This document shows positions 16,635 through 26,626 of a DNA stretch of 32,911 nt, piece by piece (position 1 is the stretch's first letter; every line of letters begins with the position of its first letter). A program made the position numbers and the translations under genes. Below the pieces are notes generated by a model. It worked only from the letters and a program-made list of their open reading frames with translations, was not told the DNA's origin and searched no databases. This DNA is from Leptospira sp. (lineage in GTDB: Bacteria; Spirochaetota; Leptospiria; Leptospirales; Leptospiraceae): assembly GCA_027533185.1 (NCBI GenBank), contig JAPZTS010000035.1, positions 1-32,911 of the forward strand. Reading direction: 5' to 3'.

Positions 16635-17157
16635 ATGTGCCCCCAATCCCTTCCTTTCGATAGTTCTCTTTGTACTTCACATAATTGGTTGCGGTTCGGG
16701 TGATGATCTCACGTTCTTTGTCTGTGATGTCTCGGATGATTTTTGCAGGACTTCCCATGATGAGAACTCCGGGTGGGATTTTTTTGCCAGGAGGGACGAG
16801 GCTTCCGGCACCCACAAAAGACCACTCTCCGATTTCGACATCGTCCATAATCATGGCACCCATCCCCACAAAACTATGGTCCCGGAGGGTGCAACCGTGG
16901 ATTGTCGCATGGTGTCCGATAGATACATAATCCCCAATCACAACGGGATACAAATCGCGTGCAACGTGGACAAGGGTCATATCCTGGATATTGACATTTT
17001 TCCCAATAGTGATCGAGTTTACATCCCCTCGGAGCACACACTGGAACCAAATCGAGGACTCTTCTCCGATGGTAACCTTGCCTAAAACATCAGCAGAAGG
17101 AGCCACCCAAGAGGTCGGGTGGAGGGAGGGAGAAATGCCCAAAAAACTTCGAATCAT
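16627..17157 (-). CDS. Gamma-class carbonic anhydrase-like hexapeptide-repeat protein
   Basis: This 176-residue protein is a left-handed beta-helix of I-G-x-x-x-x-like hexapeptide repeats (residues about 20-140), ending in a helix. Three histidines match the zinc ligands of gamma-carbonic anhydrases: H64 (LVHVARD) and H82 plus H87 (GHHATIHG). The R43, D45 and Q58 region (LRGDVNSI and NIQDM) also fits the YrdA/PaaY/CaiE group. Members either hydrate CO2 or are acyltransferase-like with unproven function, so the activity is uncertain. No good ribosome binding site precedes the ATG. Its stop lies inside a perfect hairpin, and the MATE gene follows after 265 bases. Divergent from sucB. Confidence 0.88.
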   Translation of the reverse strand: MIRSFLGISPSLHPTSWVAPSADVLGKVTIGEESSIWFQCVLRGDVNSITIGKNVNIQDMTLVHVARDLYPVVIGDYVSIGHHATIHGCTLRDHSFVGMGAMIMDDVEIGEWSFVGAGSLVPPGKKIPPGVLIMGSPAKIIRDITDKEREIITRTATNYVKYKENYRKEGIGGTSV

Positions 17158-17164
17158 AGAGGTA

Positions 17165-17207
17165 GACTTGGGCCGAATTGCCCGAAACTCAAGTCTTTTC
17201 GTTTTTT
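17165..17207 (+). terminator. Hairpin plus T-run in the sucB/carbonic-anhydrase divergent region
   Basis: GACTTG (17165-17170) pairs with CAAGTC (17190-17195), with a nested GGGC/GCCC stem inside. On the plus strand TTTTCGTTTTTTT follows at once, which is the form of an intrinsic terminator. No plus-strand gene lies upstream, so its role is unclear: it would block transcription running into sucB from the left, or act as structured leader of the minus-strand gene. Confidence 0.4.
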
Positions 17208-17314
17208 TAATTGCGTTTTTACCTTCTCGCCAAGTACCATAGTCTTAAGATAAAAGTGGAATCCAAGTCCAACAAAACGTATTCTTTCTCTAAAACTCTG
17301 CATAGGAAAACTCC

Positions 17315-18547
17315 ATGGCAATAGAAATTAAAGTTCCCGAAATGGGAGAATCTGTAACCGAAGCGACGATTAGCGCTTGGACGAAAAAAGAAGGCGATGC
17401 CGTAAAAACGGACGAAGTTCTCGCCATCCTCGAAACAGACAAAGTATCTCTCGAAATTCCTTCCCCTGTAACAGGTGTTTTAAAATCGATCTCCAAAAAA
17501 GTCGGAGATGTAGTCCATGTTCGAGACATCATTGGTGCCATTGAAGAAGGAGCCGTTGCAACTTCATCTGCTCCGCCAAGCTCCGCTCCTACGAAGACAG
17601 CTGAAACTTCTACGCCTGCACCCGCTTCTGGCAAAACCAATGAGGAACTTCCTCCCGCAGTTCGCAAGTTAGTTGAAGAAAATAGACTGGATGTCTCAAA
17701 AATTACAGGCACCGGTCGAAATGGCCAAATCACTAAAGAAGATGTAGTTCTCTTTATGGAAAAAGGTGGCGCTCATAGTTCGGGCGCATCCAAACCTACC
17801 TCCTCACCTGAAATTCCAAAGGCAGTGGTAACACAAACTTCTTCTGGTCCAAGAGAAACCGTGGTACCGATGACCAAACTCCGCCAAACGATTGCAAACA
17901 GGTTGGTATCAGCACAACATACGGCGGCCATCCTCACTACATTCAATGAAGTGGATATGTCACCAATTATGGAACTCCGTTCCAAATACAAAGACAAGTT
18001 CAAAGAAATGCATGGTGTAGGTCTTGGATTTATGTCCTTGTTTACAAAGGCAACAGTTGCTGCGCTCAAGGCTTTTCCCGCGATCAATGCTGAGATCCGT
18101 GGCACGGATATTGTCTACAAAAACTACTACGATATCGGAGTGGCAGTGGGTGGTCCGAAAGGGCTTGTAGTTCCCATTGTAAGAAATGCGGACCTTCTCA
18201 GTTTTGCGGGTATCGAACAAGAAATCGCTCGACTCGCAGGTAAGGTAAAAGACGGAAAGATTTCGTTAGAAGATATGGAAGGTGGAACCTTTTCAATCTC
18301 CAATGGCGGGGTTTATGGTTCCATGATGTCCACTCCGATCCTCAATCCTCCACAATCTGGAATTTTAGGAATGCATAATATTGTAAAACGCGCGGTTGTT
18401 GTGAACGATGAGATTGTAATTCGTCCGATGATGTATCTTGCTCTTTCGTATGACCACCGTATTGTGGATGGGAAAGAAGCAGTACAGTTTCTCGTTAAGA
18501 TCAAAGAAATGGTAGAGGATCCAACAAGACTCCTCTTTGAAGTATAA
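17315..18547 (+). CDS. sucB: Dihydrolipoamide succinyltransferase, E2 of 2-oxoglutarate dehydrogenase
   Basis: E2 transfers the succinyl group from E1 to coenzyme A through a swinging lipoyl arm and forms the core of the complex. Domains in this 410-residue protein: lipoyl domain 1-78 with the lipoylated lysine at K43 in ETDKVSLE; an Ala/Pro/Ser/Thr-rich linker 80-108; the E3/E1-binding domain 112-148 ([19 protein letters not shown]); a second flexible linker; and the catalytic domain from about 180, with H381 and D385 in [12 protein letters not shown]. Length and single lipoyl domain fit SucB. It starts with TAGGAAAAC before the ATG. A weak promoter candidate is TTGCGT (17211) with TACCAT (17235), 18 bases apart. 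First gene of the sucB-lpdA-sucA cluster, with lpdA 8 bases downstream. Confidence 0.96.
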   Translation: MAIEIKVPEMGESVTEATISAWTKKEGDAVKTDEVLAILETDKVSLEIPSPVTGVLKSISKKVGDVVHVRDIIGAIEEGAVATSSAPPSSAPTKTAETSTPAPASGKTNEELPPAVRKLVEENRLDVSKITGTGRNGQITKEDVVLFMEKGGAHSSGASKPTSSPEIPKAVVTQTSSGPRETVVPMTKLRQTIANRLVSAQHTAAILTTFNEVDMSPIMELRSKYKDKFKEMHGVGLGFMSLFTKATVAALKAFPAINAEIRGTDIVYKNYYDIGVAVGGPKGLVVPIVRNADLLSFAGIEQEIARLAGKVKDGKISLEDMEGGTFSISNGGVYGSMMSTPILNPPQSGILGMHNIVKRAVVVNDEIVIRPMMYLALSYDHRIVDGKEAVQFLVKIKEMVEDPTRLLFEV

Positions 18548-18555
18548 GGATATTC

Positions 18556-19962
18556 ATGGAAAATTTTGATATAGTTGTTATTGGTGCAGGCCCCGGTGGA
18601 TATGTTGCTGCCGTTCGTGCCGCACAACTTGGAAAAAAAGTTGCCATCATTGAAAAGAGAAAAACCCTTGGGGGAACCTGCCTCAACGTAGGTTGTATTC
18701 CGTCCAAGGCGCTTCTCGATTCTTCTGAGGAATACCACAAAGCCAAACACAAACTAGGTGACCATGGAATTTCGGTTAAGGATGTTAAGATCGATATATC
18801 CAAGATGATGGCACGAAAAGATAAGGTTGTGAGTGAAGTAACTTCGGGTGTAGACTACCTGATGAAAAAAAATAAAATCACCCGTTTCGTAGGTCATGCT
18901 AAGTTCACATCCAAATCGGAGATCTCAATCATTTCGGAAGATGGAAAACAAGAATCCATTTCGGGCAAGGATATCATCATTGCAACTGGTTCTACTCCCA
19001 TTGAAATACCTCCCCTTCCCATTGATGGAAAAAATATAATCACTTCTGACCATGCAATTGCTTTGGATACGGTTCCAGAACACCTAATCATTGTAGGTGC
19101 AGGTGTGATCGGACTCGAACTCGGATCTGTTTGGTCGAGACTCGGTGCCAAGGTATCCGTGGTTGAACTTATGCCAAGACTCCTCGGAACTGCTGACCAA
19201 GCCATGGCAAGCCTTGCGGAGAGACTACTCAAAACCCAAGGGATCGATTTTCTCTTTGAAACCAAGGTCCTTGGTGCCAAAACCAAAGGGAAAAAAGTCG
19301 AAGTGGAAATTGAATCCAAAGACGGCAAAAAATCTGTGTTAGAAGGGGACAAGGTGCTTGTTTCCATCGGCCGTAGACCCAATACGGATGGACTCGGTGC
19401 CAAAGAAATCGGTATCGAGTTTACAGAACGTGGCCGAATTAAGGTCGCACCAAATAAATTCCAGACGAACGTTCCCAATATCTATGCCATTGGAGACGTT
19501 GTCGATGGACCTATGCTTGCGCACAAAGCGGAAGATGAAGGGATCGCAGTTGCAGAACTCATTTGCGGTAAATACGGACATGTAAACTACAAAGCAATTC
19601 CTTGGATTGTTTATACTTGGCCGGAAATTGCTTGGGTAGGGCTCGGAGAAGAAGAGTTAAAGGCCCAAGGAATTGAATACAAAGTGGGAAAGTATATGTT
19701 CAAACCCAATGCTCGTGCAAAGGCAATGAACGAAGTGGATGGCCAAGTAAAGGTCATCGCTGATAAAAAAACGGATAAATTATTAGGAGTTTATATCATT
19801 GGTCCGCGTGCCTCTGATATGATCGCGGAAGCTGCGATTGCCTTTGAATTTGGCGCAAGTGCAGAAGATATTGCGAGATCCACCCACGCACACCCAACTC
19901 TTTCCGAAGTGATTCGTGAAGCAGCTATGGATTGTGATGCGAAGTGGTCGATCCACTCATAA
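18556..19962 (+). CDS. lpdA: Dihydrolipoyl dehydrogenase, E3
   Basis: E3 reoxidises the dihydrolipoyl groups of E2 and reduces NAD+, using FAD and a redox disulfide. In this 468-residue protein the FAD motif G-A-G-P-G-G lies at 10-15, the active-site disulfide is C42/C47 in [13 protein letters not shown], the NAD motif is [14 protein letters not shown] near 180, and the catalytic His-Glu pair of the partner subunit is H446/E451 in HAHPTLSE. All key residues are present. AAGGAT precedes the ATG, 8 bases after sucB. Being inside this cluster it probably serves 2-oxoglutarate dehydrogenase first, but E3 is usually shared with other 2-oxoacid dehydrogenases and the glycine cleavage system. Confidence 0.97.
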   Translation: MENFDIVVIGAGPGGYVAAVRAAQLGKKVAIIEKRKTLGGTCLNVGCIPSKALLDSSEEYHKAKHKLGDHGISVKDVKIDISKMMARKDKVVSEVTSGVDYLMKKNKITRFVGHAKFTSKSEISIISEDGKQESISGKDIIIATGSTPIEIPPLPIDGKNIITSDHAIALDTVPEHLIIVGAGVIGLELGSVWSRLGAKVSVVELMPRLLGTADQAMASLAERLLKTQGIDFLFETKVLGAKTKGKKVEVEIESKDGKKSVLEGDKVLVSIGRRPNTDGLGAKEIGIEFTERGRIKVAPNKFQTNVPNIYAIGDVVDGPMLAHKAEDEGIAVAELICGKYGHVNYKAIPWIVYTWPEIAWVGLGEEELKAQGIEYKVGKYMFKPNARAKAMNEVDGQVKVIADKKTDKLLGVYIIGPRASDMIAEAAIAFEFGASAEDIARSTHAHPTLSEVIREAAMDCDAKWSIHS

Positions 19963-19997
19963 AGAATTGATGAAGGGTTGTTTTTAGGGAGAATCGA

Positions 19998-22763
19998 ATG
20001 ACAACAGAACAGATGATGAGTTTATACGGCGACAATGTTGCCCTTTTAGAAGAGTATTACAAACAATACAAAGAGGATCCAACGAGCCTAAGCCAGGATT
20101 GGATTCTTTTTTTCCAAGATCTGGATCGTGTTTCCGGAGATTTTTCTTCTAATGGAGGGGGATTTAATGGAAACGGGTATGTAAACTATTCTTCCACCGA
20201 ACACAGAAAAGACTCTTCACTCAGTGACTTTGGAATCATCAACCTATTGAACGCCTATAGAAGACAAGGTCACTTAGCCGCAAACCTTGACCCACTTGGA
20301 ATCAACAAACCAAATAGAGAGTTTATTGATCTAAAGATCCAAGCGCTGAAACAAACGGATTTAGAAACGGAAGTTGATTCTGGTGTTGCAAACCTGGGAA
20401 AGGCAAAACTCAAAGACGTAATTGCTTGGTTTGAAAAAACGTACTGTGGATCCATTGGTTGCGAACACTACTATTTGGTAAATGATGAAGAAAGGGAGTG
20501 GCTCCAGAATAGAATGGAACCTCTCGCAAATAGCGAACCCATTCCAAAAAAGACAGCACTGCGATTATTTGAAAAACTATACCAAGCGGATAGCTTTGAA
20601 AACTTCCTCGCAAAAAAATTCGTCGGTAAAAAACGATTCGCCCTAGAAGGGGGAGAGTCAATGATCCCGATGCTCGACACTCTCATCGAAGAGGCTGGAG
20701 TCCATAAGATGGACGCATTGGTAATAGGGATGGCACATAGAGGCCGACTCAATGTCCTTGTAAACATCATTCAAAAACCAGCAGGACTTATCTTTGCAGA
20801 ATTCGAAGAAAAGTTGAATCCAGGGCAACTCGGATATGCAGACGTAAAGTATCACTTAGGTTATTCCAACCATGTGATGACCCACTCGGGAAAGGAAATC
20901 AAACTCTCGTTAGCTTTTAACCCCTCCCATTTGGAAGCCGTCGATCCTGTTATTTTTGGATCTGTTCGCGCAAGACAAACAATGGCAAAAGACTACGACC
21001 GAACTAAGTTTATGCCTGTAGCCATTCACGGAGATGCTGCTTTTGCAGGGCAAGGAGTTGTCGCAGAAACTCTTAATATGATGAACCTTGATGGCTATAC
21101 GGTCGGAGGAACTTTTCATATCGTCGTAAACAACCAAATTGGTTTTACAACTCTACCAAGTGAATCTCGCTCCACACTCTATGCAACTGATCTTGCCAAA
21201 GGATTCCAAGTCCCCATCTTCCACGTAAATGGGGACGATCCAGAAGCGGTATACCGTGTGACAAAACTGGCTCTGGAATACAGACAAAAGTTTAAAAAAG
21301 ACGTAATCATTGACTTAATTTGTTACCGTAGACTTGGTCATAACGAAACGGACGAACCATCATTCACACAACCACAGATGTATGATGTGATCCGCAAACA
21401 CCCAAAGACAATCAATATCTACGAACAAATGCTCCTCAAGCGCGGTGATATCACAGCAGATGAAATCCAATTCATCAAAGATGGGATTTCTGAAGGATTG
21501 GAACTTTCCTTCCAACAAGCCAAAGAAAAAGACACTCGCATCACAGTTGACACATTAGGTGGAGTTTGGGCCAAGTATTCCAAAGAAAAATTGGATTCAG
21601 ATGTTCACACCCAACTTTTGCAACAACAACTGGGTGGAATTGTAAAAGCACTCACCACGGTTCCAGATAATTTTTCTCCCAATCCAAAACACGTTAAGGT
21701 TTTGGAAGACCGTAAAAAAATGGGTGCGGGAGAACTACCGATTGATTGGGGTTTTGCGGAGGCACTTTCATTTGGATCCATCCTTGAAAACGGATTCCCC
21801 ATCCGTTTGGGTGGACAGGATGCACAGAGAGGAACTTTCTCTCATAGACATGCTGTCTTAACAGATATTGCCAATGGACAAAGAGCAACCCTACTCAACC
21901 GCATCAGTGATGCTCAAGCAAAGATTGAGATCGTAAACTCATCACTTTCTGAATATTCTTGTTTGGGATTTGAGTATGGCTATTCACTTGCGGATCCAAG
22001 TAGCCTTGTGATTTGGGAAGCACAGTTTGGTGACTTTGCAAACAATGCACAGGTGATCTTTGATCAGTTTATCTCCAGCTCAGAGATCAAATGGCAACGC
22101 ATGAGTGGGCTAGTTTGCCTTCTCCCTCATGGATACGAAGGGCAGGGACCAGAGCACTCGTCTGCAAGACTCGAACGATTTTTGCAACTCTGTGCCTTAG
22201 ACAATATGCAAGTAGCAAACCTTACAACTGCAGCACAGTACTTCCATATCCTAAGACGCCAAATTCTGCAAAACTTTAGAAAACCCCTGATCATCATGAC
22301 ACCAAAGTCCTTACTCCGATTGAAAGATGCTTCCTCTTCTTTGGATGATATCACAACGGGTGCCTTTAAAAAGATTCTACCAGACCCAGTCGCAAAACCC
22401 GAAAAAGTGGAAAAACTCCTCTTCTGCTCTGGTAAAGTTTATTATGACTTACGTAAGGCGATTGATGCGGCAAAATTAGAAAACATAGCAGTTGTTAGAA
22501 TTGAACAACTTTATCCTTTTCCAGAAACTCATATCAAACAAATGATTACAAGTTATGGAAAACTTAAAAAATATGTTTGGGTTCAGGAAGAACCGAAGAA
22601 TCAGGGTGCTTGGTTTTTTATCCGTGAGAAACTCGAAGGTCTTATCCCCGAAGACAAACGCCTTCATTATGCGGGAAGACCCGAGTTCCCAAGCCCTGCT
22701 TGTGGGCACGTCGTTACCCACTTAAAAGAACAGGAAGACCTCGTCAAAGACGCGCTCAGCTAA
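19998..22763 (+). CDS. sucA: 2-oxoglutarate dehydrogenase E1 component
   Basis: This thiamine-diphosphate enzyme decarboxylates 2-oxoglutarate and succinylates the lipoyl group of SucB in the TCA cycle. The 921-residue length is normal. The N-terminal E2-interaction segment is present ([20 protein letters not shown]). Visible motifs: [47 protein letters not shown] and [16 protein letters not shown] (thiamine-diphosphate and Mg2+ binding), and in the C-terminal half RGTFSHRHA and [16 protein letters not shown], all standard for SucA. AGGGAGA lies 6 bases before the ATG. It is the last gene of the cluster, 35 bases after lpdA, and is followed by a hairpin at 22782-22819. Confidence 0.97.
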   Translation: MTTEQMMSLYGDNVALLEEYYKQYKEDPTSLSQDWILFFQDLDRVSGDFSSNGGGFNGNGYVNYSSTEHRKDSSLSDFGIINLLNAYRRQGHLAANLDPLGINKPNREFIDLKIQALKQTDLETEVDSGVANLGKAKLKDVIAWFEKTYCGSIGCEHYYLVNDEEREWLQNRMEPLANSEPIPKKTALRLFEKLYQADSFENFLAKKFVGKKRFALEGGESMIPMLDTLIEEAGVHKMDALVIGMAHRGRLNVLVNIIQKPAGLIFAEFEEKLNPGQLGYADVKYHLGYSNHVMTHSGKEIKLSLAFNPSHLEAVDPVIFGSVRARQTMAKDYDRTKFMPVAIHGDAAFAGQGVVAETLNMMNLDGYTVGGTFHIVVNNQIGFTTLPSESRSTLYATDLAKGFQVPIFHVNGDDPEAVYRVTKLALEYRQKFKKDVIIDLICYRRLGHNETDEPSFTQPQMYDVIRKHPKTINIYEQMLLKRGDITADEIQFIKDGISEGLELSFQQAKEKDTRITVDTLGGVWAKYSKEKLDSDVHTQLLQQQLGGIVKALTTVPDNFSPNPKHVKVLEDRKKMGAGELPIDWGFAEALSFGSILENGFPIRLGGQDAQRGTFSHRHAVLTDIANGQRATLLNRISDAQAKIEIVNSSLSEYSCLGFEYGYSLADPSSLVIWEAQFGDFANNAQVIFDQFISSSEIKWQRMSGLVCLLPHGYEGQGPEHSSARLERFLQLCALDNMQVANLTTAAQYFHILRRQILQNFRKPLIIMTPKSLLRLKDASSSLDDITTGAFKKILPDPVAKPEKVEKLLFCSGKVYYDLRKAIDAAKLENIAVVRIEQLYPFPETHIKQMITSYGKLKKYVWVQEEPKNQGAWFFIREKLEGLIPEDKRLHYAGRPEFPSPACGHVVTHLKEQEDLVKDALS

Positions 22764-22781
22764 CTCGGAAGGATTGAAATT

Positions 22782-22819
22782 CTCCATTCCCCAGTTTCAA
22801 AGGATCACTGGGGTTGGAG
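22782..22819. terminator. Hairpin between convergent sucA and the next gene
   Basis: CTCCA-TT-CCCCAGT (22782-22795) pairs with ACTGGGG-T-TGGAG (22807-22819): 7 plus 5 base pairs with a small internal loop and an 11-base apical loop. It sits 18 bases after the sucA stop and 12 bases from the stop of the opposing gene. No strong T-tract follows on either strand, so termination may be inefficient or factor-aided. Confidence 0.5.
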
Positions 22820-22831
22820 AGACTTCTGCGA

Positions 22832-23569
22832 TCATTCGTAAACGGGAGTTTTTATAGATTTGCCAGTATTTAAATCTAAAACAAAAATTTCTGGAGCCAA
22901 ATCTTCATTAGTGGGTTTGCTTTTATTTTTCGTTCCTAAAGGAAGATTCTTCCCAATTACGAGTGCGAGGGTGTTTTTCCCTGTATTAAAAATCAACTTC
23001 CGGAAGTGGTAATTCTTAGGTAAAACAGGCTCGAGGCTTTCTTTTTCAGGATCATAAACAAATACTGACCTGTAATCCTTTTGGTTTAAAAATCCATCCC
23101 CATTGCTATCTTCAGTAACAGCAATTAGAATCATTTTTTTGTCGATTGATAGTACTTCTTCTTTGGGTTCGTCGATATTATTCGATGTAATCTTTTTTGT
23201 GAATTCTCCTGGAAAAAAATCCCAAACATAGATATCTCTGGGGAAAAGTTTTTTCACAGAACCTGTTTTTAAATTTACAAAATAGATATTTCTTGCATGG
23301 GAAATATAACCATCTGGCCCAATCCCACCAGCTTCAGTAACAAGGCCGAGTGGATAAACAAAGTATTGTTTCCAATACACCTTTCCATTTCCATCTTCTA
23401 AATCGAGACCATCCGAAGATTCAATTTGTTTTTCCTTTTCTCCAGGTTCTGTCGTTTCGACAGTCACTTCATAACCTTCATAAAAGCGCATACTTTTTGT
23501 TAAACTGAAGGTCAAAACGGCTAAAATCAGCAAAAAAAAGAGAAATACACCGATTCTTATTTTTTCCAT
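22832..23569 (-). CDS. Membrane-anchored extracytoplasmic protein, unknown function
   Basis: I do not recognise this 245-residue protein. Residues 5-25 form one hydrophobic anchor or uncleaved signal, placing the rest outside the cytoplasm. The remainder looks like beta-rich repeats similar in style to WD40/TolB-like proteins (IYFVNLKTGSVKKLFP; VFVYDPEKESLEPVLP; IFVLDLNTGKSIKTP), each a short strand pair around a [NDK]-x-[TE]-[GS] turn. Residues 154-165 have the spacing of an EF-hand-type calcium loop: D-x-N-x-D-G-x-x-N-x-x-D. It is 59 bases downstream of the DegT gene on the same strand and may be co-transcribed. Confidence 0.7.
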   Translation of the reverse strand: MEKIRIGVFLFFLLILAVLTFSLTKSMRFYEGYEVTVETTEPGEKEKQIESSDGLDLEDGNGKVYWKQYFVYPLGLVTEAGGIGPDGYISHARNIYFVNLKTGSVKKLFPRDIYVWDFFPGEFTKKITSNNIDEPKEEVLSIDKKMILIAVTEDSNGDGFLNQKDYRSVFVYDPEKESLEPVLPKNYHFRKLIFNTGKNTLALVIGKNLPLGTKNKSKPTNEDLAPEIFVLDLNTGKSIKTPVYE

Positions 23570-23628
23570 AAATTTGTACGATTAACCTACAAAGCTTATG
23601 ATTTTAGCTGTGATTAATGTGAATTTCA

Positions 23629-24753
23629 CTATTTTTTTGTTTTATTGTATTCGGAAATAGCAGAAAACACTTCATCCAGTTCCGCATCTGTCATATACGC
23701 AAATAGTGGAAAGTTTAGGACCGATTTTGAGATCCTCCGAGCTTCGAACTTGTCACCAAATCGTTCGATTAAATGTGGTTTTGCGCCAGGTTGGTCTGAC
23801 ATAGCACCAGGATAGATATTCCCAAAGCCGATTCCTTTTTCTTTTAAAACAGCTTCTATCTTTGGTCTTTCCTCAGGAGAAACCAAAGTCACATTGCAAT
23901 AGCCATTTTCGTCGTAGTCCTTCGGCGGATGGATTGGTTGGATACCCAAACTTGGCAAAGTTTTGTAGTAAATGCCTTGTGATTTTTTCCGCGACTCAAT
24001 TCGATTGTTAAGTTGTTTTAAAGAAAGATTTAAGAATGCAGCCTGTAAACTATCCAAACGGGAATTCCAGCCAACGATTCCATGTTCATAGTGTGAAGTC
24101 CTTCCATGATTTACAAGTCTTCGTGTAACAACCGATAGTTCTTCATCATTTGTAAAAACGGCTCCACCATCACCAGCCGCACCCAATACTTTTGCAGGAT
24201 AAAAACTAGTGGTAGATATCAAAGCATCTTTGTATAAGGAACTACCTTTGTATTTTACCCCAAAACACTGTGCCCCATCTTCGATAAGATATACTTGATT
24301 CTTTTTGCAAAATTCTCTAAGCTCTAGTATATCACCAGTTCCCCAACCATATAGATGAACAACTAAAGCAGCCTTAGGTTTTACTTTTAGAACTGCTTCT
24401 TTAAACGTACCTAGATCCATCTGAAGATCAACCGGATTTGTATCAATTGTATAAGGATCAGCACCAACGTTTACGACAGCTTCAAACGTCGCCCAAAACG
24501 TAGAATCTGGTAACAAAACTTTATCACCTCGACCCACACCCACTGCACGAAGTGCTAGCTGAAGTGCATCCGTTCCATTTGCACAGGCAATTGCAAATTT
24601 TGTTTCAGCAAAACTAGCTAAACTTGACTCCAGTTCTGTAACTTCATTGCCACCGATGAACTGAGCGTTTGCCGACATTTGTTTGACTTTTTCATTCCAT
24701 TCATTAAGGAATCCATCTTCAAATCTTTTGATATCTATAAAGGGAACTGCCAT
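23629..24753 (-). CDS. DegT/DnrJ/EryC1/StrS-family PLP-dependent sugar aminotransferase
   Basis: This 374-residue enzyme belongs to the fold-type I aminotransferases that transfer an amino group to nucleotide-linked keto sugars. The PLP lysine is K188 in [19 protein letters not shown], the acidic residue binding the pyridine nitrogen is D159 in [10 protein letters not shown], and the N-terminal substrate loop [11 protein letters not shown] and the [13 protein letters not shown] segment are typical. Likely use is an amino sugar for surface polysaccharide or a glycan, but no other sugar-nucleotide genes are here. The frame is open from 24798; I take the ATG at 24751-24753, which has AGGAAG 5 bases upstream and gives the family-typical start VPFIDIKR. 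It lies 8 bases downstream of the small membrane-protein gene. Confidence 0.9.
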   Translation of the reverse strand: MAVPFIDIKRFEDGFLNEWNEKVKQMSANAQFIGGNEVTELESSLASFAETKFAIACANGTDALQLALRAVGVGRGDKVLLPDSTFWATFEAVVNVGADPYTIDTNPVDLQMDLGTFKEAVLKVKPKAALVVHLYGWGTGDILELREFCKKNQVYLIEDGAQCFGVKYKGSSLYKDALISTTSFYPAKVLGAAGDGGAVFTNDEELSVVTRRLVNHGRTSHYEHGIVGWNSRLDSLQAAFLNLSLKQLNNRIESRKKSQGIYYKTLPSLGIQPIHPPKDYDENGYCNVTLVSPEERPKIEAVLKEKGIGFGNIYPGAMSDQPGAKPHLIERFGDKFEARRISKSVLNFPLFAYMTDAELDEVFSAISEYNKTKK

Positions 24754-24761
24754 AATACTTC

Positions 24762-25190
24762 CTATTTTGATTGAATTGTAAGAATGCTGTTTAGCCAATC
24801 ATTTATCTCCTTAGAGTAAAAACTCCAAAGGAAAAATAAAGCCCAATACACAACTGTCCCATATGCCAGAGCAGGGATCAAAGTTTTACTCAGCTGATTG
24901 GAGGCGGAATAATAAATTCGGATAAGGACCAGTGGCCATAGAAAGAATAAAAACACATAGACAGCAGGTCCCAAAAATGAAATCCACAACCTAAACTCCG
25001 CTTTAGGACTTAGTTGGAATCTAGAAACTCCCAGCCAAAATTCTGGAAAGAATTGAACCATATAAAAACAGAAGACGAGGAAGAAAAAAAATTTCCAATG
25101 AGGTTCCAAGTCTCTACGAAAAAAGGTCAGGAGCAATCCTACAAACCAGAGGAAAAGAACAGGGAGTGCTAGAGCTTCTAAAAGATTCAT
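24762..25190 (-). CDS. Small four-helix membrane protein, unknown function
   Basis: This 142-residue protein has four hydrophobic segments (about 3-25, 33-51, 67-93 and 107-127) rich in Phe, Leu and Trp and no recognisable catalytic motif. Its ATG overlaps the TGA of pdxA by four bases, and the aminotransferase gene follows 8 bases later, so it is translated within the same operon. No family recognised. Confidence 0.75.
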   Translation of the reverse strand: MNLLEALALPVLFLWFVGLLLTFFRRDLEPHWKFFFFLVFCFYMVQFFPEFWLGVSRFQLSPKAEFRLWISFLGPAVYVFLFFLWPLVLIRIYYSASNQLSKTLIPALAYGTVVYWALFFLWSFYSKEINDWLNSILTIQSK

Positions 25191-26116
25191 CTGTTTCCCT
25201 CAGTCAATACAGCCAAACAAGATAGAACCGAAGTGGGGTCTGCGATTCCTTTCCCCGCAATTCCAAAGGCTGTCCCATGATCGGGTGACACCCTTCTAAA
25301 GTCGAGACCAAGCGTGAAATTGATCCCTTTTTTTCCCTCCAATAGTTTGAAAGGAATGAGTCCTTGGTCGTGGTAACAGGCGAGGATGAGATCTAGCTTG
25401 GGGCTCCCCGGTAAAAAAGCAGAGTCTGCCGAAAGGGGACCCTCAACCCTCCAGCCCCTTGAAGACAAAAGGTCTATGGCTGGATTTATTATTTCGATTT
25501 CCTCAACACCAATCTTGCCTCCCTCACCCGCATGTGGGTTTAGACCAAGAAATCCAATTTTTTTCTTTTTGGAAAATTTGGAGGATTCGAGGGCAAGAAC
25601 AAAGGAATCCCAGGGAAATCGTTTGAGTTCGGAAACAACATCTTTCAAGGGAACATGGGTAGTGAGTGGAACCACCTTCCAATGGGGGCCTGTCATCATC
25701 ATAAATGTCTCAGAGGCAAAAAAATCGGCAAGCGATTCCGTATGACCCCGAAAATCCGAATACCCAGCCTTTTTTACCCATTCTTTGGAAAGCGGGAGTG
25801 TAAGCAGATCCGCCTTCATTGGTTTTTGCATTTCCATCGCCCTTTGGAAGGACTGGAACGCTAAACTTCCGGATGCAAGGGAAGGAATTCCCAATTTGAG
25901 TTTTTGTTTCTCGCCCTTGGCCGTGACCTGATAAAGGCCTGGTTTTTTTGGTGGGACCTCAGCCTCGATAAAGATCTTAGTCTGTATGTTGTGGTTCCCT
26001 CGTATGAGGAGGATGCGGTGCGATTTTGCAAGGCGCTTCAAAAGAGGTTGGGACTTTTCCAGCAATTCATAGTTGATACTGGTCGGGTCCCCCTCGGAAA
26101 TCAGGATCGTTTTCAA
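25187..26116 (-). CDS. pdxA: 4-hydroxythreonine-4-phosphate dehydrogenase
   Basis: PdxA oxidises 4-phosphohydroxythreonine in the DXP-dependent route to pyridoxal phosphate; the product is then condensed by PdxJ. The three metal-binding histidines are present in TTHVPLKD, NPHAGEGGKIG and CYHDQGLIPFK, and the C-terminal GLDFRRVSPDHGTAFG is typical. The N-terminal motif is unusual: the common G-D-P-x-G-I-G-P-E reads G-D-P-T-S-I-N-Y-E here. At 309 residues it is slightly short. The start is a TTG that directly abuts the TAA of the bactofilin gene, with no spacing, which implies coupled translation. PLP made by this route would serve the aminotransferase two genes downstream, though PLP is a general cofactor. 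Confidence 0.9.
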   Translation of the reverse strand: MKTILISEGDPTSINYELLEKSQPLLKRLAKSHRILLIRGNHNIQTKIFIEAEVPPKKPGLYQVTAKGEKQKLKLGIPSLASGSLAFQSFQRAMEMQKPMKADLLTLPLSKEWVKKAGYSDFRGHTESLADFFASETFMMMTGPHWKVVPLTTHVPLKDVVSELKRFPWDSFVLALESSKFSKKKKIGFLGLNPHAGEGGKIGVEEIEIINPAIDLLSSRGWRVEGPLSADSAFLPGSPKLDLILACYHDQGLIPFKLLEGKKGINFTLGLDFRRVSPDHGTAFGIAGKGIADPTSVLSCLAVLTEGNR

Positions 26117-26557
26117 TTATTCTTTGGAATTTGGCTGTTTCCCGAAGATTTTTTCCACACTGAGAGAATCTTTTGAGTATTCGAGTTCAATCAGATCCTT
26201 TGCACTGTGCTTGAGGTCATTGGAAATCATGCAACGACCCTCTAGGATCACTCCATTTTGAATGATGAGTTCTGGCGTTTTAATATCTCCCAAAATTTTG
26301 GAGGTAGGAAGGAGCATCACTCGGTTCCTAGCTGTAACATTTCCGACAATAATTCCTTCCACGATGACACTCGCAGCAGTGATATTGGTCTTTACCTTGC
26401 CTGTAACCCCGATATAGAGATGCTCCGCTTGGAGGGATTTTCCCTCAAATTTTCCGTCAATCTTAAGGGAACCGTTGATGAAAAACTTTCCGTTAAAATA
26501 GGAATTTTCTCCAATCGTGGAATTGGTAACTTCTGTTTGATTTTTGACTAATGCCAT
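26117..26557 (-). CDS. Bactofilin (polymer-forming cytoskeletal protein)
   Basis: This 146-residue protein has the bactofilin (DUF583) core: a right-handed beta-helix built of short repeats, seen in STIGENSYFNGKFFINGSLK, IDGKFEG, the LYIGVTGKVKTNITAASVIV segment, EGIIVGNVTARNRVMLLPTS and KILGDIKTPELIIQNGVILEG. Bactofilins polymerise without nucleotides; in Leptospira they are known to influence helical cell shape and stress resistance. A longer frame starts with GTG at 26590, but I take the ATG at 26555-26557, matching the usual short N-terminus; neither start has a strong ribosome binding site. The C-terminal tail (about 20 residues) is non-helical and charged. Confidence 0.9.
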   Translation of the reverse strand: MALVKNQTEVTNSTIGENSYFNGKFFINGSLKIDGKFEGKSLQAEHLYIGVTGKVKTNITAASVIVEGIIVGNVTARNRVMLLPTSKILGDIKTPELIIQNGVILEGRCMISNDLKHSAKDLIELEYSKDSLSVEKIFGKQPNSKE

Positions 26558-26626
26558 GCCGTTTCGGATCCGTTCAGTGTGATTTTTCACAGTCTGGCCA
26601 GAAAGCCCAAGAATGAAAAGGTTTTT

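Noticed and set aside
17290..17733. Minus-strand open frame opposite sucB
   Set aside because: Its Ala/Ser/Val-rich sequence is the antisense of the lipoyl domain and linker; no independent support.
18894..19478. Minus-strand open frame of 194 codons opposite lpdA
   Set aside because: Low-complexity Ser/Thr/Pro-rich product from the antisense of a conserved enzyme gene, with no motif.
25386..25745. Plus-strand open frame of 119 codons opposite pdxA
   Set aside because: It covers the conserved metal-binding part of pdxA on the other strand and shows no recognisable family.
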